From positions 197,465-261,464 of the forward strand of contig JAACVZ010000001.1 of NCBI GenBank assembly GCA_009992235.1: DNA of 64,000 nt, given 5' to 3'. A model generated the notes under the pieces. That model was not told where the DNA came from and did not search any database. It was given only the letters and a program-made list of their open reading frames with translations. The stretch comes from Candidatus Saccharimonadota bacterium (GTDB lineage: Bacteria; Patescibacteriota; Saccharimonadia; Saccharimonadales; Saccharimonadaceae). Positions 50,601 to 60,876 of the stretch are shown one piece after another. Position 1 is the first letter of the stretch. The number at the start of each line of letters is the position of its first letter. The position numbers were made by a program, and so were the translations under genes.

Positions 50601-51404
50601 CTACACCCACTCGTAACCACCTCGACACATCACTGGATAAGCGGATTGCCACGGAACATTACCAAAGAAACCAGAGAGAAACTTAGTAGAGCGACTCACT
50701 TCACCCGTATACTCATTAATGATCTCAAGTGTATAGTTTGTATCAGACCCAATACTGTTCATTAGGTCTTGAGCGGAGAAAAGGAGTGTCTTTTCACCGT
50801 TAGCGTACGCAAGTGTTACGGGCGATAGGTCTGGGCTACGCGAGGAAAGCGAGTTTCGAAGCGGCACCTCAATACCAATCGGTGGCTGTTGACTCATATC
50901 TCCAGCAAGGAGGTCCATTACTGATACGTCGTGTATGACAGGCGCTAATGTATTACGCAACCCGCCACCACCTGTCCTTTGATAAAGAAGAACTGCTCTC
51001 TTCTCATCTGCCTCGTGCTTATAGGTCAAGGCGACAGAGGGATCGACGCCCTTCCCGCCTAGCATTTCCCGCGCAGCTTCATCAAGAGCATTGATGTTCC
51101 TTAAGAAGACGTTGATACTCGGAATCTCCATTTTTTCTGGTCCCTCGGTAGCGTTAAGCCGCGCCTCAGACGCAGAAAGCATACCTGTATCCGCAGTATC
51201 GAGTATAATGACGCGACGGTGTGGGGTAATCAGGCGATATCGCGCATTCCATAGCGGATCTTCCGGCTCACTCAGGTCGGTTTTTCTTGCAGCATGTATC
51301 AAACCTGCATCAATACCGTACTCTTCGCCAAACTGCCGGACAGCAACTTGACGCTCGTTTTCCATCGCCTGTGCCTCTGAGGACTCTCCTATTCGCTCGC
51401 TCAT
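50601..51404 (-). CDS. Hypothetical protein between rpoC and rpsL, 267 aa
   Basis: Not recognised. Charged N-terminus, then alternating strands and helices (RVIILDTADTGML, RAVLLYQRTGGGGLRN, VTLAYANGEKTLLFSAQDL). No signal or membrane segment. A terminator after rpoC separates it from rpoBC. It interrupts the usual rpoBC-rpsL order. Confidence 0.7.
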   Translation of the reverse strand: MSERIGESSEAQAMENERQVAVRQFGEEYGIDAGLIHAARKTDLSEPEDPLWNARYRLITPHRRVIILDTADTGMLSASEARLNATEGPEKMEIPSINVFLRNINALDEAAREMLGGKGVDPSVALTYKHEADEKRAVLLYQRTGGGGLRNTLAPVIHDVSVMDLLAGDMSQQPPIGIEVPLRNSLSSRSPDLSPVTLAYANGEKTLLFSAQDLMNSIGSDTNYTLEIINEYTGEVSRSTKFLSGFFGNVPWQSAYPVMCRGGYEWV

Positions 51405-51459
51405 AGCTCAATACGTCCTTCTCCACACCCATTTCATTATGTATTGATAATAGCATATA

Positions 51460-51482
51460 AAGAAACCCCTCGTATAAGGGGC
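51460..51482 (-). terminator. Terminator after rpoC
   Basis: CCCCT (51466-51470) and AGGGG (51477-51481) form the stem; the minus strand continues TTTCTTTAT. Confidence 0.75.
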
Positions 51483-51515
51483 TCCTTTATAGCTTACAGG
51501 CGGTATGCTAAGGGC

Positions 51516-54500
51516 TTATACGTCGATATCACCAAGGATATCAGACGCAATCTCTTCATCGCCCTCGAGCGTATCAAGCGCAAGTGCACTGTCAACACCG
51601 GTACCGACTGGGATCTTACGTCCAATGATGACGTTTTCCTTCAATCCGTGCAAGCGGTCCATTCGTCCACTTACTGCTGCGTTGATAAGCACGCGAGTCG
51701 TGTCTTGGAACGATGCGGCTGAAAGCCAACTATCGGACCAAATGGAGACCTTTGTGATACCAAGAAGCAGTTGTGTGTAGGTAATCTCGTCTTTACCGCT
51801 CTTTGCGAGCTCGGCGTTTGCTTCAACAACCGCAGCCTTCGAGACAATGTCACCGGTAACAAAGGTGCTGTCGCCAGGATCTTCAATTTGAACCCGGCTA
51901 AACATCTGTCGTACGATGATCTCAAGGTGCTTATTCGCAACATCTTGACCCTGCGCTGCGTAAATACGAAGCACTTCGTTAATGATGTAGCGTTGCGTAG
52001 CTTCAACACCCTTAAGGCGCATGAGGTCGTGAATATTTAACGATCCGTTGGTAAGTCGGTCACCCGCCTCAACAGCGTCACCATTCTTCACAACAAGTTG
52101 CATAGTACCAGGAACTTCGTATCGAACCGGTGAGCTCGGTGCCGCTGCAATGATTATGTAGTCGTCCGTTACCTCTACTACACCGTCAAATGGCGCAATA
52201 ATCGGCTTGCTTTCGCTCTCGCCTGTTGCAAGTACGTCCCCGGCCTTCACGTCCGCACCGTTCTTAGTGTTAGACGTTCGTCCCTCGAGCGCGATTCGCT
52301 CAATGTGTCCAGCTTCCGGTGTTACCTGAACTATGTACTTCTTGCCATCTTCCCAGGTTTCAACGTGTCCTGTTACTTCGCTCATGTACGCTTGTCCCTT
52401 TGGATTTCGAGCCTCAAACAGCTCTTCAACACGTGGAAGACCCTGCGTGATGTCGCTTTCGGCCACACCAGATGCGTGGAAGGTTCGAAGTGTCAACTGT
52501 GTTCCAGGCTCACCGACAGACTGTGCGGCAATAACACCAACAGGCTGAGCAGCTTTCACAAGCTCGTTTGTTGCCATGTCGATACCGTAGCTTCGACGAG
52601 GCACGCCACGAAGATTCTTAGCGCTGAGCACTGACATAATCTTCGCTTCAGCAATATCAGTATCAGCATCAATTGCGGTTGAAATCTCGCGGGTAATAAG
52701 CTTGCCCTTGCCTACGTAGCTAGCAATGTCTTCAGCTGCGTAACGTCCGTATAGACGGTCGGCGAAGCTAATCATTGTTAGTTCAGTTTCAGAGCGATAG
52801 ATAGTGAACCCATCATCGTTGTCATCTGTATCTTCAACCGTAAAGACATCCTGAGACACGTCGACCAAACGACGGGTCAGGTATCCTGAGTCGGCTGTCT
52901 TAAGCGCGGTGTCGATAAGTCCCTTACGAGAACCGCGAGTCGCCACGAACTGCTCAAGGCTTGAAAGACCCTTCTTATAGCTCGATCGAATAGGAAGCTC
53001 AATGTCGCGGTTTGTTGCGTCAACCATGATACCAACCATGGCACTTGCAAGCATGACGTTCGAAATATCACCACGGGCACCAGAGTTAACCATGACTGAA
53101 ACGCTTGTATCCATGTCTTTTAGCTTACCCTGGAGGAATGCCTCAAGCTTACGAACAACTCCGCGCCAGTTAGACACAGTAAGCGTGTAGCGCTCGTCTT
53201 CGGTAATAAGCCCTTGATCGTACTGTTCGCTAATGAGGGTCGCTTTCGCGTCACCTTCAGCAATGAACTCGTCGATTTCAGGGAAGACGATGTAGTCGTC
53301 CTTACCGGTAGATACAGCAGAAATTGTCGCAAATCGGAACGCGAGTCCCTTCATACGGTCGGCTGTCTTCGCCGTCTCTTCTGGACCGTACTGTTGGAAG
53401 ATGTTGTTCAACACCTTCTTAATTTGCTTCTTGTTCTGAACACCGTTGTCGTACGGGTAGCCTTCAGGAAGAACTTCGTTGAAGAATACGCGACCAAGTG
53501 TTGTGTTGCGGATTTCACCCTTCGCGAACACGCGAATTGGGGTCTGAAGCTGTAGCTTACGGTGTTCGTATGCCATTTCCGCTTCATAAACCGAGCTATA
53601 CGCCTTGACGTTATCTGTCTGAGCGGCTGGCTTGTCGTATGTAAGGTAGTAGTTACCAAGCACGACGTCCTGGGCAATCGAAAGCACTGGCGCACCATCG
53701 GCTGGCTTCAAGAGGTTTGCTGTCGCACTCATGAGCTCACGAGCTTCCTGTTGCGCTTGACGGCTCAAAGGAAGGTGAACTGCCATCTGGTCACCGTCGT
53801 AGTCGGCATTGAAGCCGTTGGCAACAAGTGGGTGAAGCTGGATAGCTTTTCCTTCAACAAGTCGCGGCTGGAATGACTGAACGGACAAACGGTGAAGTGA
53901 CGGTGCACGGTTAAGAAGAACGTATTTGTCCTTAATAACTGCATCAAGGGCGTCCCATACAACTGATTCACCCGCTTCAATAAGACGAGTTGCCGAACGG
54001 ATGTTGTGAGCATGCTCACCACGTATCAACCAGCTAATTACAAACGGCTTGAATAGCTCAAGCGCCATTTGCTTTGGAATTCCACACTCGTTAATTTTGA
54101 GCTTTGGACCAACCACAATGACTGAACGTCCAGAATAGTCGACTCGTTTACCAAGAAGGTTCTGACGGAATCGTCCTTGCTTACCTTTTAGCATGTCGCT
54201 AATCGACTTAAGCCGACGACGGCCACCAGTTGCGTTAACGGCACGGCCACCACGGGCCGCCGAGTTATCGATGAGGGCGTCAACCGCTTCTTGAAGCATA
54301 CGCATTTCGTTGCGACGAATGACTTCAGGAGCGTTTAGGTCAATAAGCTTCTTGAGTCGGTTGTTTCGGTTAATGACACGACGGTAAAGGTCGTTAAGGT
54401 CACTTGTTGCAAAACGACCACCCGTAAGCTGCACCATTGGACGTAGGTCCGGAGGAATAACCGGTAGGACCGATAGCGCAAGGCTACCAGGCTTAATACC

Positions 54501-55361
54501 AGCAGAATCCATACCTTCAAGCACCTTGAGGCGTTTGAGAAGCTTCTTCTCACGTTGTCCCTTAGCACTTTCGACTTCTTCTGTAAGTTCAGCAATAAGT
54601 TGCGTAAGGTCGATGCCATCAAGCAAAGTCTTCAATGCCTGTCCACCCATACCAACGGTGACAATATCCTGGTATTCTTCGGGAAGGTTTCGGTAATCAA
54701 CTTCGCTAATAAGCGCACTTTTTGCGAGGCTGTCGAGTTGTGTCTTCTTAAGCGTGTAGCTTTCCTCTAAATCGGTTAGCTCACGGGTCTGGGACTCCGC
54801 TAGCGCCTTAACATCGGCATCGTCAGCTTCAGCTTCCTTTTCGTAGCGCATTTTTATTGCAATACGACCGGCATCAGTTTCGGCTTCAAGATCGGCCAAG
54901 AACTTTGCTCGAGCTTCTTCATCGACACTAAGGACGACGTAAGTAGCAAAGTAAGCAATGCGTTCGAGGTTTCGTACGGTGATGCCAAGAATAAGGCTCA
55001 TCGCACTTGGCGTTCCGCGCATAAACCAGATGTGTGCAACTGGGGCTGCAAGTGTAATATGTCCCATTCGCTCACGTCGAACAATTGACTTCGTCACGAG
55101 GTCGCCGTTTTTATCGACGGCCGCTTCACGAGAACGAACTCCCTTGAGTTTGTTGTCGTGCGGGTTTATGTCTTTTACTGGACCGAAGATTCGTTCACAG
55201 AAAAGTCCGTCTCGCTCTGGCTTTTGAGTACGATAGTTAATGGTTTCTGGCTTGGTGACTTCACCGTAGCTCCACTTCATGATGTCGTCTGGGCTTGCGA
55301 CACTAAGACGAATTGCGTCGAAGTCAGCTATCCCGGTGTTTGTTGTAGTAATCCGCGACAT
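51516..55361 (-). CDS. rpoC: RNA polymerase beta' subunit lacking both zinc sites
   Basis: The catalytic NADFDGDQMA-type motif appears as [19 protein letters not shown], with the Mg-binding aspartates intact. The bridge-helix/trigger-loop region [16 protein letters not shown] is also intact. In the N-terminal zinc ribbon, the segment between ERIFGPVKD and [12 protein letters not shown] has no cysteine, where four are normal. The second zinc site (C-x6-C-x2-C before YG) reads [14 protein letters not shown], again without cysteine. 1281 aa. One base after rpoB. Confidence 0.98.
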   Translation of the reverse strand: MSRITTTNTGIADFDAIRLSVASPDDIMKWSYGEVTKPETINYRTQKPERDGLFCERIFGPVKDINPHDNKLKGVRSREAAVDKNGDLVTKSIVRRERMGHITLAAPVAHIWFMRGTPSAMSLILGITVRNLERIAYFATYVVLSVDEEARAKFLADLEAETDAGRIAIKMRYEKEAEADDADVKALAESQTRELTDLEESYTLKKTQLDSLAKSALISEVDYRNLPEEYQDIVTVGMGGQALKTLLDGIDLTQLIAELTEEVESAKGQREKKLLKRLKVLEGMDSAGIKPGSLALSVLPVIPPDLRPMVQLTGGRFATSDLNDLYRRVINRNNRLKKLIDLNAPEVIRRNEMRMLQEAVDALIDNSAARGGRAVNATGGRRRLKSISDMLKGKQGRFRQNLLGKRVDYSGRSVIVVGPKLKINECGIPKQMALELFKPFVISWLIRGEHAHNIRSATRLIEAGESVVWDALDAVIKDKYVLLNRAPSLHRLSVQSFQPRLVEGKAIQLHPLVANGFNADYDGDQMAVHLPLSRQAQQEARELMSATANLLKPADGAPVLSIAQDVVLGNYYLTYDKPAAQTDNVKAYSSVYEAEMAYEHRKLQLQTPIRVFAKGEIRNTTLGRVFFNEVLPEGYPYDNGVQNKKQIKKVLNNIFQQYGPEETAKTADRMKGLAFRFATISAVSTGKDDYIVFPEIDEFIAEGDAKATLISEQYDQGLITEDERYTLTVSNWRGVVRKLEAFLQGKLKDMDTSVSVMVNSGARGDISNVMLASAMVGIMVDATNRDIELPIRSSYKKGLSSLEQFVATRGSRKGLIDTALKTADSGYLTRRLVDVSQDVFTVEDTDDNDDGFTIYRSETELTMISFADRLYGRYAAEDIASYVGKGKLITREISTAIDADTDIAEAKIMSVLSAKNLRGVPRRSYGIDMATNELVKAAQPVGVIAAQSVGEPGTQLTLRTFHASGVAESDITQGLPRVEELFEARNPKGQAYMSEVTGHVETWEDGKKYIVQVTPEAGHIERIALEGRTSNTKNGADVKAGDVLATGESESKPIIAPFDGVVEVTDDYIIIAAAPSSPVRYEVPGTMQLVVKNGDAVEAGDRLTNGSLNIHDLMRLKGVEATQRYIINEVLRIYAAQGQDVANKHLEIIVRQMFSRVQIEDPGDSTFVTGDIVSKAAVVEANAELAKSGKDEITYTQLLLGITKVSIWSDSWLSAASFQDTTRVLINAAVSGRMDRLHGLKENVIIGRKIPVGTGVDSALALDTLEGDEEIASDILGDIDV

Positions 55362-55362
55362 A

Positions 55363-58300
55363 TTACGCCTCCTCCTTGATTTCGTCTACTTCATCTATAT
55401 CCTGAATACTCACACCGTCTTCCACGAGATCGGCCATTTCTTCATCGGCTTCATCAAGAACTATCTCAACGTCGTCACCATCGACTTCTTTCGCCGATAC
55501 CGGCTGTCCGTTGATGACACTTCCGATAACTTGTTCTGCGTCGATTGCACCAACGCCTGCTTCATCGACAAGGTCGACACGAAGGCCAAGACCTTGAAGT
55601 TCTTTCACGAGGACGTTAAAGCTTTCTGGAAGCTTTGGACCAACAATTGGCTCGTCTTTAATGATTGCCTCGTACGCTTTTGCACGACCGTAAACATCGT
55701 CAGACTTAATGGTGAGCATTTCCTGCAAAGTTGCCGAAGCACCATATGCCTCAAGCGCCCATACTTCCATCTCTCCAAATCGTTGACCACCGTTTTGCGC
55801 CTTACCACCAAGCGGTTGCTGGGTAACCATGGCGTATGGTCCGGTTGAGCGAGCGTGAATCTTGTCGGCAATCATGTGGTGAAGCTTCAAGATGTGCATG
55901 ACGCCAACCGTTGTTCGCTCTTCAAATGGTTCACCGTTTCGGCCGTCAAATAGTTGGCTCTTTCCGTCTCGGGCAAATCCGGCCTTTTCAAGCTCGTCGG
56001 AAATTGTTTCGTCAGTTACTCCGTTAAACGGAGGGGTTGCAACCTTGTAGCCAAGCGCTCGGGCTGCCATACCAAGGTTTGTCTCAAATAGCTGTCCAAT
56101 GTTCATACGACTTGGCACACCAAGTGGGTTCAATACGACGTCGACAGGAGTTCCATCTTCTAGGAATGGCATGTCTTCAATTGGAAGAATCCGCGCAACC
56201 ACGCCCTTGTTTCCGTGACGTCCGGCAAGCTTGTCACCAACGCTAATTTTACGGAATTGTGCGACGAAAATTTGAATTTGCATGAGGACACCAGCTTTAA
56301 GCTCGTGACCGTTCTCTCGTGAGAAGATTTTCACACCAACAACTTTTCCGCCACCAGCGTGGTTCATGCGCTGTGAGGTATCGCGAACATCTTTCGCTTT
56401 TTCACCAAAGATTGCGCGAAGTAGGCGCTCTTCAGAACTTAGTTCCTGTTCGCCCTTAGGTGTAATCTTACCAACAAGTACATCACCAGCCTTAACCTCA
56501 GAACCAAGTTGAACAATACCGTTCTCGTCAAGGTGGCGAAGCGATTCTTCGCTAACGTTCGGAATGTCTCTAGTGACAATTTCTGGACCAAGCTTGGTTT
56601 CACGAACTTCAATAGTAAAGTCTTTGATGTTGATTGAGGTCAACGTGTCATCTTCAACAAGTCGCCTTGAAAGAACAATTGCGTCGTCCATGTTGTATCC
56701 AGCCCAAGGCATGAAGGCAACCACAAGGTCTTTTCCAAGGGCAATTTCACCATCGGCAATAGATGCACCTTCAATGAGCACATCGCCAGTCTTAACTTTG
56801 TCGCCACGGTGAACGCGGACTTTCTGGTTGATCGATCGGTCATCGTTACTTTTCACGAAGTGAGCCGGAACGTATGACTTTACGCCGTCTTTGTACTTAA
56901 CCTGAACTTCATCGGCATCGGCACGAATGACTTCACCGGCACCTTCCGCGACGAATAGTTGGCTTGAGTTACGCGCGATAACCTCTTCGATACCAGTTCC
57001 CACAACAGGAGATTCTGGTTGAAGAAGTGGCACAGCTTGCTTCTGCATGCTTGAGGCCATCAAACTACGGTCAACACGGTTTTTCTCAACAAATGGCACA
57101 AGTGCAGCAGTCGATCCAAGGATTTGCTTGTTTGCAGCGTCCATATAAGTAATTTCAGCGGCGTCCACTTGTTCTGGCAATAGACCATTTCGGGCGCTAA
57201 CGCGTTCGTCCCTAAAAGTACCGTCATCATTCACAGCAGCACCGGCGTCGGCGATAACTTCAGTCGACTCCTGTGATGCGTCTAGGTAGACGACCTCGTC
57301 AGTAACTTTGCCGCCAACAACCCTTAGGTATGGCGTCTCAATGAATCCGTATTCATTAACGCGAGCATAGGTCGCAAGGTTAAGCACAAGACCAATGTTT
57401 GCGCCTTCAGGTGTTTCAACAGAACAGAGACGACCATAGTGAGTCGGGTGAGCGTCGCGAACATCGAATCCGGCACGTTCACGGCTAAGTCCACCAGGAC
57501 CCATTGAACTCAAGCGTCGCTTGTGGGCAAGTTCTGATAGTGGGTTGATTTCGTCCATAAGCTGTGAAAGTTGTGAACTTGCGAAGAACTCACGAACAGC
57601 CGCTACGACGGGTCGGGCGTTAATAAGCTGTGCGGGTCCAACAGTTTCTAGGTCGCTCATGCTCATGCGGTCCATAGCGTTGCGTTGCATACGAAGCATA
57701 CCAACACGGAACTGACGAGCAACAAGCTCACCAACGAGTTTTACGCGACGGTTAGAAAGCGCGTCAATATCATCGGCTGGCTCCTGTGAGTTGTTCAAAC
57801 GAACCATTTCACGAACGATTGCCGTAAGGTCGCTTACTTGGAATGATCGGAATTCTGTCGTGTTTGGCAAATCAACGCCAAGACGTTGGTTTAACTTGTA
57901 GCGTCCAACTCGACTGTAGTCGAATCGCTTAAAGTCGAAGAACATTCGTTCAATCATACTGCGAGCGTTGTCAACGGTGGCAAGGTCACCTGGTCGAAGC
58001 CGGCGATACACTTCAATAAGTGCTTCATTAGTTGTTTTAGCTGTGTCTTTTTCAAGTGTTGCGTCAATGTGCTTAACTTCACCTGTGTCAACATCATCAA
58101 AAAGCGCCTTGATGTCTGTTGTTTTGTTGTAACCAAGAGCACGGAAAAGCGTCGTAACTGGCAATTTACGACGGCGGTCAATTTTCACAAATAGCGCACC
58201 GTTGCTGGCTGTTTCAAATTCAAGCCATGCACCGCGACCAGGAATAAGCTTGGCACCGTATGAATTTCGGACACCGGAACGATCGGCGGTGAAGAATACA

Positions 58301-58722
58301 CCAGCACTACGAATAAGCTGCGATACAACAACGCGCTCTGTACCGTTAACAATAAACGTTCCTCTATCGGTCATCCATGGATAATCACCGAGGTAGATTT
58401 CTTGCTCTTTTACTTCACCGGATACCTTGTTAGTAAGTTCAACTACTGCGTGAAGCGGTGCGTCGAAGGTAAGGTTGTTTTCTTTTGCGAACTGTTCAGT
58501 AGTTTTTGGTTCCTGGAACGCATACGAACCGAAGCGAAGCGAAAGCTTTTGTCCGGTGTAGTCATCAATCGGGTTAATTTCGGCGAAGATTTCACCAAGC
58601 CCAGTCTCAACGAACTCTTTCCAGCTCTCTCGTTGATGTTGAATTAAGTTTGGTATTGGTAGTGAGGTGTCGTCTTTTGTAAAAAAAACACGCTTCGTGG
58701 TTGCACGTTTTGCACTTGCCAT
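55363..58722 (-). CDS. rpoB: RNA polymerase beta subunit
   Basis: The rifampicin-pocket region SSQLSQLMDEINPLSELAHKRRLSSMGPGGLSRERAGF (about residues 380-418) and the C-terminal switch (RFGEMEVWALEAYGA) are intact. 1119 aa, shorter than the E. coli protein because the lineage-specific insertions are absent. The acidic tail (DEADEEMADLVEDG) is notable. Confidence 0.99.
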   Translation of the reverse strand: MASAKRATTKRVFFTKDDTSLPIPNLIQHQRESWKEFVETGLGEIFAEINPIDDYTGQKLSLRFGSYAFQEPKTTEQFAKENNLTFDAPLHAVVELTNKVSGEVKEQEIYLGDYPWMTDRGTFIVNGTERVVVSQLIRSAGVFFTADRSGVRNSYGAKLIPGRGAWLEFETASNGALFVKIDRRRKLPVTTLFRALGYNKTTDIKALFDDVDTGEVKHIDATLEKDTAKTTNEALIEVYRRLRPGDLATVDNARSMIERMFFDFKRFDYSRVGRYKLNQRLGVDLPNTTEFRSFQVSDLTAIVREMVRLNNSQEPADDIDALSNRRVKLVGELVARQFRVGMLRMQRNAMDRMSMSDLETVGPAQLINARPVVAAVREFFASSQLSQLMDEINPLSELAHKRRLSSMGPGGLSRERAGFDVRDAHPTHYGRLCSVETPEGANIGLVLNLATYARVNEYGFIETPYLRVVGGKVTDEVVYLDASQESTEVIADAGAAVNDDGTFRDERVSARNGLLPEQVDAAEITYMDAANKQILGSTAALVPFVEKNRVDRSLMASSMQKQAVPLLQPESPVVGTGIEEVIARNSSQLFVAEGAGEVIRADADEVQVKYKDGVKSYVPAHFVKSNDDRSINQKVRVHRGDKVKTGDVLIEGASIADGEIALGKDLVVAFMPWAGYNMDDAIVLSRRLVEDDTLTSINIKDFTIEVRETKLGPEIVTRDIPNVSEESLRHLDENGIVQLGSEVKAGDVLVGKITPKGEQELSSEERLLRAIFGEKAKDVRDTSQRMNHAGGGKVVGVKIFSRENGHELKAGVLMQIQIFVAQFRKISVGDKLAGRHGNKGVVARILPIEDMPFLEDGTPVDVVLNPLGVPSRMNIGQLFETNLGMAARALGYKVATPPFNGVTDETISDELEKAGFARDGKSQLFDGRNGEPFEERTTVGVMHILKLHHMIADKIHARSTGPYAMVTQQPLGGKAQNGGQRFGEMEVWALEAYGASATLQEMLTIKSDDVYGRAKAYEAIIKDEPIVGPKLPESFNVLVKELQGLGLRVDLVDEAGVGAIDAEQVIGSVINGQPVSAKEVDGDDVEIVLDEADEEMADLVEDGVSIQDIDEVDEIKEEA

Positions 58723-58862
58723 AAGCTCAAATTGTCCTTTGGGTTTGGTTTATATAAGGGGGTCTTGGCGCCGAAGATTCCCTTAACCCTGCTCGTCTCA
58801 ATGGATGGCCAGATCCGTTTTTGAGACATAAGATAACAGGGCTACACTACTTCTTACTAAAG

Positions 58863-58891
58863 AGTATGGCTTAATGTTGTAAATAATTCAA
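58863..58891 (-). promoter_or_regulatory. Promoter and structured leader of rpoBC
   Basis: TTGAAT (58886-58891), 17-bp spacer, CATACT (58863-58868). The roughly 130-nt leader contains GTCTCAA/TTGAGAC with inner GGAT/ATCC, and AAGGG/CCCTT with inner CTT/AAG. No ribosomal protein gene precedes rpoB here. Confidence 0.7.
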
Positions 58892-58908
58892 GGGGTAATT
58901 GTGATTTT

Positions 58909-59496
58909 CTATATGACTTTATCGATAATGCCGTAGGCCTTAGCTTCGTCGGCGCTCATCCAGAAATCGCGATCGGCATCTTTTTCAATTTTCGCGAGCT
59001 TCTGACCGGTGTTTTTGGCAAGAATTTCGTTCAATCGTTTCTTCAGGAATACACCCTCACGGAGAGTAATTTCTTGATCGGAAATCTTGCCCCGGGTACC
59101 ACTTGATGGCTGATGAATCATAATACGGCTGTTCGGCAAGGCAAATCGTTTGCCTTTTGTGCCGCTCGAAAGCAAAAATGCTCCCATACTCGCCTGCAAA
59201 CCAATACCGATAGTCTGAATATCGGGTTGTATGTGCTGAATTGTGTCATAGATAGCCAGGCCATCATAAACACTTCCTCCTGGACTATTAATGTATAGCT
59301 TGATGTCCTGCTTTGGGTCATCGTAGGCCAAGAACAGAAGCTGGGCAATAACAATATTTGCCGTATGCTCATTCACCTCTTCACCAAGGAAAATTATACG
59401 GTCTTTGAGTAGTCGTGAATAAATGTCGTAGGCTCGCTCGCCCTCGCGACTATTCTCTATGACAGTTGGGACAAGGTAGTTTGAAGGTTTTATCAT
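58909..59496 (-). CDS. clpP: ATP-dependent Clp protease proteolytic subunit
   Basis: The catalytic Ser is in [14 protein letters not shown], the His in [10 protein letters not shown] and the Asp in the [13 protein letters not shown] region. 195 aa is normal, with a short propeptide-like N-terminus. It degrades unfolded proteins with a Clp ATPase. A CIRCE operator overlaps its promoter, suggesting heat-shock control by HrcA. Confidence 0.97.
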   Translation of the reverse strand: MIKPSNYLVPTVIENSREGERAYDIYSRLLKDRIIFLGEEVNEHTANIVIAQLLFLAYDDPKQDIKLYINSPGGSVYDGLAIYDTIQHIQPDIQTIGIGLQASMGAFLLSSGTKGKRFALPNSRIMIHQPSSGTRGKISDQEITLREGVFLKKRLNEILAKNTGQKLAKIEKDADRDFWMSADEAKAYGIIDKVI

Positions 59497-59524
59497 TATA
59501 TATGCCTTTCTTTTCTAACCTTAT

Positions 59525-59552
59525 CGTATACCACGTCTAGCACTCTAGTCAA
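59525..59552 (-). promoter_or_regulatory. Promoter of clpP
   Basis: TTGACT (59547-59552), 16-bp spacer, TATACG (59525-59530). The -35 lies in the spacer of the CIRCE element. Confidence 0.7.
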
Positions 59553-59563
59553 TAGAGTGCTAA
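59537..59563. promoter_or_regulatory. CIRCE element (HrcA operator) before clpP
   Basis: On the minus strand TTAGCACTC, nine bases, then GAGTGCTAG: the CIRCE consensus TTAGCACTC-N9-GAGTGCTAA with one mismatch. It covers the -35 and overlaps the last bases of tig. Confidence 0.9.
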
Positions 59564-60840
59564 TTTAGTTCAATAAGCCGCGCTATCGCCTTTTCTATAA
59601 CGTAGTGGTTTGCAATATCAGCTCGGGCCTCATCGGCCTCAAGTTGCTTTAATACCTCGGGATTATTCGCGTATTGCTTTTTATGCAATTCGACGTGCTC
59701 CTCGAGCTCGTTGTCGGTGATAGTAATCTTCTCCACACGCGATAGCTCATTCAGGACAAGACTCGATTTAACTCGGCGCTCGGCGGCTGGACGGACTTCT
59801 TTCTTGCGCCAGTCATCTTCATCCTTGAACTTATTGGTTCGAAGATAGTTTTCAAGCGTCAAACCACGGTATAGTAGGTTCTGTGCGAAATCTTGTTCGA
59901 TAGATCGAGCGGCATCGTCAACCATTTTCTCAGGTGCTATAACTTTGCTTTTTGCAACAAGCTCATCGATGAGCGCATTCTTGAGCTGCTCCTGTGCTTC
60001 ACGATCTTTGTTGGCTGCAATTTCTCGTCGAATATCTTTCTTGAGGTCATCGAACGTCTCGAAGGGTCCTGCTTTTTTCGCGAGTTCATCGTTCAACTCG
60101 GGAAGGGTCGCTTCTTGAACCTCTTTCAGCGTCGTAGTGAAGACTACCTTTTCGCCAGCAAGCTCCTCGGCGTGATAATCTGCAGGGAAAGTTAGCTCAA
60201 CATCAATAGTTTCTCCCGCCTTGTGCCCAATTAGACCTTCCTCAAAGCCAGGAATAAACTGGCCCGAGCCAAGTTTAAGCGTGAAGTCTTTTGCTGTACC
60301 GCCGTCAAAAGCGACGCCGTTCTTTTTACCCTCAAAGTCGATGATGACATCGTCACCTTCTTGCGCTTTGCGGTCTACTGTTTTCTTCTCAGCAAACCCC
60401 TGCTGCATGCGCTCAATAACTTCGTTAACGTCGTCGTCTGATACTTCAGCGACCTCAGGTTTTGCAGTCAAACTCTTGTAGTCACCGAGTGTGACCTTTG
60501 GCAAAATGTCAGCTTCGGCCTTGCACTCTAGTACATCCCCGGGTACATATTTAATAACTTCAACGGAGGGTCGTTCAATCGCCTGAAGGTTTTCAGACAA
60601 AAATGCATCGGCAACTGCTTTACTAATAGCGGTATCAAGTATTTTTTCTTGCAATTGCTGTGGATCGACATGTTTAGCCACCATGCTTAGTGGCGTTTTG
60701 CCCTCCCGGAAGCCAGGGACTTTTGTCGTCTTACTAAGGCGACTAAGTGCCACCTGTTCGGCGTTAGCGAGCTCGGCTGAATCGAGCGAAATAGTAACTT
60801 CAACGTGTGTGTCGGATGTGTGGTTTACAGTAGTCTTCAT
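59560..60840 (-). CDS. tig: Trigger factor chaperone
   Basis: An N-terminal ribosome-binding domain (VPGFREGKTPLSMV holds the FRxGKxP signature), a FKBP-type prolyl isomerase domain (EGDDVIIDFEGKKNGVAFDGG, FIPGFEEGLIGHKAGE) and a helical C-terminal cradle. 426 aa. TTGTCC (60871-60876), 17 bp, TATAGT (60848-60853) leaves seven bases to the ATG: a leaderless mRNA. Confidence 0.97.
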   Translation of the reverse strand: MKTTVNHTSDTHVEVTISLDSAELANAEQVALSRLSKTTKVPGFREGKTPLSMVAKHVDPQQLQEKILDTAISKAVADAFLSENLQAIERPSVEVIKYVPGDVLECKAEADILPKVTLGDYKSLTAKPEVAEVSDDDVNEVIERMQQGFAEKKTVDRKAQEGDDVIIDFEGKKNGVAFDGGTAKDFTLKLGSGQFIPGFEEGLIGHKAGETIDVELTFPADYHAEELAGEKVVFTTTLKEVQEATLPELNDELAKKAGPFETFDDLKKDIRREIAANKDREAQEQLKNALIDELVAKSKVIAPEKMVDDAARSIEQDFAQNLLYRGLTLENYLRTNKFKDEDDWRKKEVRPAAERRVKSSLVLNELSRVEKITITDNELEEHVELHKKQYANNPEVLKQLEADEARADIANHYVIEKAIARLIELN

Positions 60841-60847
60841 CTAAACC

Positions 60848-60876
60848 ACTATAACAAAGCTGCTAACCTAGGACAA
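60848..60876 (-). promoter_or_regulatory. Leaderless promoter of tig
   Basis: TTGTCC (60871-60876), 17-bp spacer, TATAGT (60848-60853); seven bases to ATG and no SD. Confidence 0.75.
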
